Source: Pirellula staleyi DSM 6068
Lineage (GTDB): Bacteria > Planctomycetota > Planctomycetia > Pirellulales > Pirellulaceae
NCBI GenBank assembly: GCA_945870455.1
Contig: CAMBSL010000011.1
Span: 1 to 46,107, forward strand
DNA length: 46,107 nucleotides
Reading direction: 5' to 3'
The position numbers were made by a program, and so were the translations under genes. Below the pieces are notes generated by a model, which saw only the letters and a program-made list of their open reading frames with translations, searched no databases and was not told the origin of the DNA. Positions within the stretch are counted from its first letter, which is position 1; the number at the start of each line of letters is the position of its first letter. Shown one piece after another: positions 42,661-46,107 of this stretch.

Positions 42661-43590
42661 CTACTTCATCCGTTTTCGCAGCTGAGCTTGGAGTTCGGTT
42701 TCTAACGTCTCCAGTTCGGTCCTGGATTTGGGTTTCAGCTCCTCGACGGTCGACTGAGGGAAACTCAGCAAATTTTGCAACATGCGTATCTTGCCGAAAA
42801 GTTCACCTTCCTCACGACCTTCTGCTCGGCCTTCCCCACGGCCTTCCCCACGGCCTTCTTCGCGTGCTTCGCGGCGAGCGGCGTTAAAGATCCATTGCTG
42901 GTCGCGGATAGCTTTTTCACGTGTGTCGTACATGGCTTTGTCCTCGGTCTTCTTGGCAATTCGGTAAATCGAGTCGGTCGCCTTCTGGAACTCTGGCTGG
43001 GGGAACAAACTCAAAAGTGTCGCGGCATCGTACTGGTGTGCGTGCAACAACCAGTATAGCCAACGGTCCAGCAGGCTAGCGGTTTCAAGCTCGCTTTCCT
43101 TAAGATTATACCACCCAAGCTCGAGCGTGTGAATTTCGAAAGTTTCCTCCAGCAAACGCCCTGAATCCCGGTCCACCAGTCGAAAGGCATGATGCACCTT
43201 GGGAGATTCGTCCCAAAGTTGGCCCTGCAGGAGGCAGATCGAATAGACCGGCTTAAGCTCAGAGTAATCGTCCCCGGCCCTTAGTTGACCTGCGTAGACT
43301 TCACACCCGTAGAAAACGATCCGCTTGATCAGTCCCGAGTAAGTCGACAACTGCATCTCGACATCGTAGATCGCATCCCGCTGGTCGACGGCGCGAATGT
43401 CAAGGATCGAAAGCTTGTCGTCGTGGAAATCCTGCAAGTTGAACGGGTTCTCGATCGTAACATCCACGATCGGAACTGGGAGAGTCAGGATCGCATTGAG
43501 GAGGCTGATCAAAGCCACCTTGTTCTCTGGGGAGCCAAAGGTTTTCTTGAATGCGAAATCGTTGGTAGGACGGATACCAATCGGCTGCAT
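42661..43590 (-). CDS. Rpn-family PD-(D/E)XK nuclease
   Basis: A 309-residue protein of the Rpn/PDDEXK transposase-like family. It starts with the family signature GIRPTNDFAFKKTFGSPENK. The nuclease core follows: LSILDIRAVDQRDAIYDVEMQL (acidic residue, then the ExQ that replaces ExK in many members). The middle has YSICLLQGQLWDESPKVHHAF. The C-terminus contains the typical EGRGEGRGEGRAEGREEGE segment and a coiled coil. Rpn proteins promote RecA-independent recombination and are abundant, variable accessory genes. The start at 43590 gives the family N-terminus directly. It is flanked by mobile-element relics. Confidence 0.85.
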   Translation of the reverse strand: MQPIGIRPTNDFAFKKTFGSPENKVALISLLNAILTLPVPIVDVTIENPFNLQDFHDDKLSILDIRAVDQRDAIYDVEMQLSTYSGLIKRIVFYGCEVYAGQLRAGDDYSELKPVYSICLLQGQLWDESPKVHHAFRLVDRDSGRLLEETFEIHTLELGWYNLKESELETASLLDRWLYWLLHAHQYDAATLLSLFPQPEFQKATDSIYRIAKKTEDKAMYDTREKAIRDQQWIFNAARREAREEGRGEGRGEGRAEGREEGELFGKIRMLQNLLSFPQSTVEELKPKSRTELETLETELQAQLRKRMK

Positions 43591-44129
43591 CTAGCAAACT
43601 CCCGTCAAAGCTAAAAAATGTTTTCTGCGTTTACATCGCGCCGGTCATCGAAGCGACTCCATCGTACCACAAACCACTCCTCGTTTGGGAGGAGCCTTTG
43701 TTGTCTCCGACTGTTCGCAATCGGGAACAAGACTCGCCATTGCCTCTTTGCATCGGCTTTATCGCGCATGCCTTCCGCTCGCTCATTTCGACACAACAGT
43801 GCCACTTGTTCCTGACAGTTTTTCTATCGCCCTCTCAACTTAAGTAAGGCTTAAGGGGACGAATAAGCTGCGTCCCCCCTTTGACGCGTCCCGTCCCGTT
43901 TGATGCGTCCCCAAGAGTAAGGCCTCTGCGCAAAAACGGAAACACTAGGTTTTACCAATGTAAGTTTTTGATATTATTTTCCGATCCCTTTAATTTCCGT
44001 CCAATATCGTTATAGTCGCGAAATTTGTTACACGCCGTCTTTCGCCGTCAGCTGCCCGGGCGGCGTGGCTCCACAGGTTTGCATGCTCCTCGAAATGCTG
44101 GTCTCATATTCCTCATTCAGAAGTCGCCC
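43591..44129. other. Gene-free stretch upstream of the TIR gene
   Basis: No gene is supported in 539 bp. The stretch 43866-43914 carries repeated GCGTCCC/TTTGA(T/C)GCGTCCC motifs resembling those at 42473 and 42540. A GCTGCCCGGGCGGCG hairpin lies at about 44050. Confidence 0.5.
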
Positions 44130-44891
44130 ATGAGCAAACTCTTTATCTCCCACAGCTCGCAAGACGACGAGTTCGTGCGCAACCTCCGCGAGGCGCTGTC
44201 CGATCACGGCCAAGACGGGTGGATCGATTCGCGAGAGCTTCGCGGTGGCGATCTGCTGTTGACGGACATTAAAAAAGCCATCGACGAATCTTCGTCGTAT
44301 GCGGTGGTCGTGAGCACGGATGCGTTGCAGTCGACGTGGGTGGGCAAGGAACTACGCCATGCGCTTACTCTTCAAGCCGATCGCGGCAAGGACAAATTCC
44401 CGATCATCCCGCTCTCGCTGAACGGCACCAAGCTCGGCGTGCTGGAGGAATTCTTCGGCGAGGAACCGCTATACATCCCCGTCAGCAGCGACGCGGGAGG
44501 AGTCGAGGCGGCGATGAACGCGATCCTGGTTGCCCTGGGGAAGCGCGACCCGGCGGATGTGCCCGGCACTCCCCAGCCCGAAAAACCGTCCGCTTTTCCT
44601 ACCTCTTGGGGGTCGATGAGCGTTCCGGCAAAAATTTCGATCACCGCAAACGCCGGCTCGAAGAAAAGCTCAAGAACCTTGCAGCCAATTTCGGAATCGA
44701 TCTTACATTCTTCCGTATGTCGAATCACTCTTCTTCTGCTCAGGTCACGCCGAGACGTTGTTGCGACTTGGGACGCGGCCACCAAGTTCCCCCATAGGTT
44801 TTCAATACGAATCAGGCTACTGTCCTCGCTGCCGCTTGGCATACCAACTGATTTCAATCCCATCGGGCCTAAAGTTGTTAGGTGGCCTTAG
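44130..44891 (+). CDS. TIR-domain protein, 3' part replaced
   Basis: ATG 44130 starts a TIR domain of about 150 residues: MSKLFISHSSQDDEFVRNLR, GWIDSRELRGGD, SYAVVVSTDALQSTWVGKEL (with the Glu of the usual NADase site), FPIIPLSLNGTKLGVL and LYIPVSSDAGGVEAAMNAIL. TIR domains in bacteria are often NAD-degrading defence effectors. After DVPGTPQPEKP the frame becomes a missense readthrough of a transposase relic and ends at 44891 without domain character. The natural partner domain (in many planctomycete TIR proteins a CHAT-type or other effector module) is thus missing. The gene is probably inactive or a TIR-only remnant. Confidence 0.7.
   Translation: MSKLFISHSSQDDEFVRNLREALSDHGQDGWIDSRELRGGDLLLTDIKKAIDESSSYAVVVSTDALQSTWVGKELRHALTLQADRGKDKFPIIPLSLNGTKLGVLEEFFGEEPLYIPVSSDAGGVEAAMNAILVALGKRDPADVPGTPQPEKPSAFPTSWGSMSVPAKISITANAGSKKSSRTLQPISESILHSSVCRITLLLLRSRRDVVATWDAATKFPHRFSIRIRLLSSLPLGIPTDFNPIGPKVVRWP
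44582..44800 (+). pseudogene. REP-associated tyrosine transposase fragment (Y1_Tnp)
   Basis: In a frame different from the TIR gene the DNA reads FSYLLGVDERSGKNFDHRKR, then LEEKLKNLAANFGIDLTFF and RMSNH. This is the N-terminal part of a Y1 transposase of the RAYT type (family pattern: FLxGxD...SGKxxxHR...L...FAID...YAVMSNHYH). Just after SNH a small deletion shifts the frame, and LLLRSRRDVVATWD continues in the TIR frame. The second His of the HUH motif is lost. The element is a short relic with no ends recognised except possible GGGGACGC motifs elsewhere. Confidence 0.65.
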
Positions 44892-45395
44892 TTGTTCCAG
44901 GTTCGGCAAGTCATCGGGAAAACCAGTCAGTTGTCGATACAAGGCGGAATCGCGTTTCCTCGCAAGATCAATAATCCGCATCCACATGACTCGCCATTTC
45001 TAGAGTTTTGGTGAATTCAAATCAAGCTGCGAAATAAGTCGTTTTGATTCGGTACGATGCCCGACTAAAACTCCATCCGGCAATATTGCCACAGCATCTG
45101 ACGACAACAGCGTCAAAGGATCCGCGACTTGCTGATCGAGTTTTACAGAATTGCATCGTCGACAAGCGTAGACGAGATTCAGGTAGTCCAAGCTACGTAA
45201 CGGTGCGAGAGACTGCGGTTCGAAATGGTCTAATTCAAATTCACCCGTAACCTGCCCCCACGACTCGCGTTGGAGACAATACACGCAGCGAAAAGTGAAT
45301 TCATCCCGCAGCCATGGTCGGAAGGATTTGTAAGAAACATAACCCGCTGGTTCATGAACTCGTTCTTGCTGAGACTCAGGATAGTCGAATATCAT
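44817..45395 (-). pseudogene. HNH endonuclease interrupted by an in-frame TAG
   Basis: The first 131 codons encode an HNH nuclease with zinc-type Cys pairs: FRCVYCLQRESWGQ, FELDHFEPQSLAPLRSLDYL and LVYACRRCNSVKL. Its end, SQLDLNSPKL, is followed by TAG (45000-45002). The same frame continues KWRVMWMRIIDLARKRDSAL, then YRQLTGFPDDLPNLEQLRPP and IEISWYAKRQRG to a TAG at 44817-44819. That continuation (LxGFPDDLPxLxxLRPP) is what I expect at the C-terminus of this family, so one codon interrupts a complete gene. The ATG overlaps the upstream gene by 4 bp. Such HNH proteins act on DNA in restriction or defence contexts. Confidence 0.72.
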
Positions 45396-45874
45396 CGTCC
45401 TGCTTCCGTTGATTCTGAATCGAAATCAGTTAGCAGCCGGTGTAGTTTTCTCGCTCCCTCCAGTGGGAGGTTCATCTCGGAATCGACGTGAGCACGCATG
45501 AGCTGCGTTAAACCTGCCAATTCAAGCTGCTCTGTTTGACTGAGGGTTCCCTGAATGTCTCTGTCGATGAGTTGGAATCGTCGCTCGTTCAACTCAGCAT
45601 TCCAGTTGAGTTGATCAGCCACCCTCAAATCCTCGAATGCGACCCTTCCAAACAGATGACGAATCTGCTCATTGTCCATTCCAGATTCGAGCAAAGTAAG
45701 TTTGACAGCCAGCATTGCTGCGAGGCTTAAATCGAAGGTGACAGCATTTGCGGCCAGCGATTGTCCTGTCCCAACCATAAAAAGTTCGAGATGTTTCAGA
45801 AATTCACGAAACCAGTCGGTGGTAGTTTCGTGGAGTTTTCCTGGATTGGATTCAGGCTGCTTCTTGGCGGCCAT
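45392..45874 (-). CDS. Small protein upstream of the HNH gene, unknown function
   Basis: A 160-residue soluble, mostly helical and acidic protein (ELNERRFQLIDRDIQGTLSQ; TEQLELAGLTQLMRAHVDSE). Its stop overlaps the HNH start (ATGA at 45392-45395), which implies coupled translation. It overlaps the upstream small gene by 23 bp. ATG 45874 is the chosen start; a start at 45901 would deepen the overlap. I do not recognise a family, but placement directly before an HNH nuclease suggests a partner, antitoxin or regulator role; that is an inference. Confidence 0.6.
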   Translation of the reverse strand: MAAKKQPESNPGKLHETTTDWFREFLKHLELFMVGTGQSLAANAVTFDLSLAAMLAVKLTLLESGMDNEQIRHLFGRVAFEDLRVADQLNWNAELNERRFQLIDRDIQGTLSQTEQLELAGLTQLMRAHVDSEMNLPLEGARKLHRLLTDFDSESTEAGR

Positions 45875-46088
45875 TAGAGGAATCGGAGTCCTTAACTGCA
45901 TTCACTAAAAACTGGGCTGCCATGCTCACCGATTCACGATAATGGTCAAGCGTAATAACGCCAGGAGAATTCTCTTTCTTTGCCAATTCCTTTGCATGTA
46001 TCATGACCTGTTCAGCAAAAAGTGCCTTCCACTTCGCCAAGGCCTGTGCCGCACAGGGATCAATCCAATAGGTTTTGCTCTGGTCCAT
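45852..46088 (-). CDS. Small protein, first gene of the HNH operon
   Basis: A 78-residue soluble protein (MDQSKTYWIDPCAAQALAKW ... LDHYRESVSMAAQFLVNAVK). ATG 46088 has GGAGGT 4 bases upstream, the best Shine-Dalgarno sequence in the window. An upstream extension reaches the window edge but is unnecessary. It overlaps the next gene and so heads a three-gene operon with the 160-residue protein and the HNH nuclease. The family is not recognised. Confidence 0.6.
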   Translation of the reverse strand: MDQSKTYWIDPCAAQALAKWKALFAEQVMIHAKELAKKENSPGVITLDHYRESVSMAAQFLVNAVKDSDSSNGRQEAA

Positions 46089-46092
46089 CGTA

Positions 46093-46098
46093 ACCTCC
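46093..46098 (-). promoter_or_regulatory. Ribosome binding site of the HNH operon
   Basis: GGAGGT lies 4 bases before ATG 46088. This perfect Shine-Dalgarno contrasts with the weak signals of most genes here and fixes the start of the operon's first gene. Confidence 0.75.
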
Positions 46099-46107
46099 AT
46101 GCTCAAT

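Noticed and set aside
2256-45395. Genome-wide reassignment of TAG to an amino acid
   Set aside because: unbV, unbU, the thioesterase, the kinase, the M24 peptidase and the HNH gene all end with TAG at the expected family ends.
1-46107. tRNA or rRNA genes
   Set aside because: No T-arm GGTTCGANTCC-type cloverleaf or rRNA landmark was found by reading; a covariance-model scan could still detect something.

Overview
The window looks like chromosomal DNA of a planctomycete, probably Pirellulaceae-like. The evidence is the set of gene families: a DUF1501 Tat-exported protein, a ceramidase fused to the N-terminal part of a PVC-type dehydrogenase, PEP-CTERM-type tails, a YdjY-domain protein, an NHL-repeat Tat protein, a small lipoprotein with a TTRGPRDF tail, weak or absent Shine-Dalgarno sequences, and long intergenic stretches filled with hairpin-forming dispersed repeats. 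This is judged by reading motifs only; no database search was run. No tRNA, rRNA or CRISPR array was recognised.

Layout. Positions 1-400 hold a 20-bp tandem repeat and hairpins. Positions 401-6354 (minus strand) hold the most striking block: a tightly packed operon whose genes, in transcription order, look like unbL (DUF1702), unbV (FG-GAP/ASPIC-UnbV), unbU (multispanning membrane protein, broken by one in-frame TAG), and an enediyne-type hotdog thioesterase, followed by a PEP-CTERM protein. These are four of the five families of the conserved enediyne warhead cassette, but the iterative polyketide synthase (PKSE) that defines it is not in the window. Positions 6355-7586 are gene-free and carry several hairpins. 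Positions 7587-14853 encode secreted or hypothetical proteins and a deletion-damaged ceramidase/PVC-dehydrogenase gene.

Positions 15264-31657 are mostly ordinary chromosome: replicative helicase DnaB, a membrane-anchored cyanophycinase-like peptidase, a divergent MnmE-like GTPase, a large secreted protein, a Ser/Thr kinase with a degenerate receiver domain, an NTF2-like protein, a lipoprotein, an amidohydrolase, RpiB, a YrdC-like/low-molecular-weight phosphatase fusion, an NHL protein, an M50 protease and an M24 peptidase. Positions 31955-36842 form an ABC ATPase, permease and DUF4129-like membrane protein run; the last carries 23 copies of a GKQ-containing pentapeptide repeat.

Positions 36843-46107 are accessory-like: dispersed repeats, a PEP-CTERM tail remnant with its terminator, a toxin-antitoxin pair, a DUF1501 protein, a double-domain glycerophosphodiester phosphodiesterase flanked by direct repeats, a group II intron domain V relic, an Rpn-type nuclease, a TIR-domain gene whose 3' part is replaced by a decayed REP-associated transposase, and a three-gene operon ending in an HNH endonuclease interrupted by an in-frame TAG. 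Two gene-end-associated repeat families (19351/25363 and 24700/31657) recur in opposite orientation.
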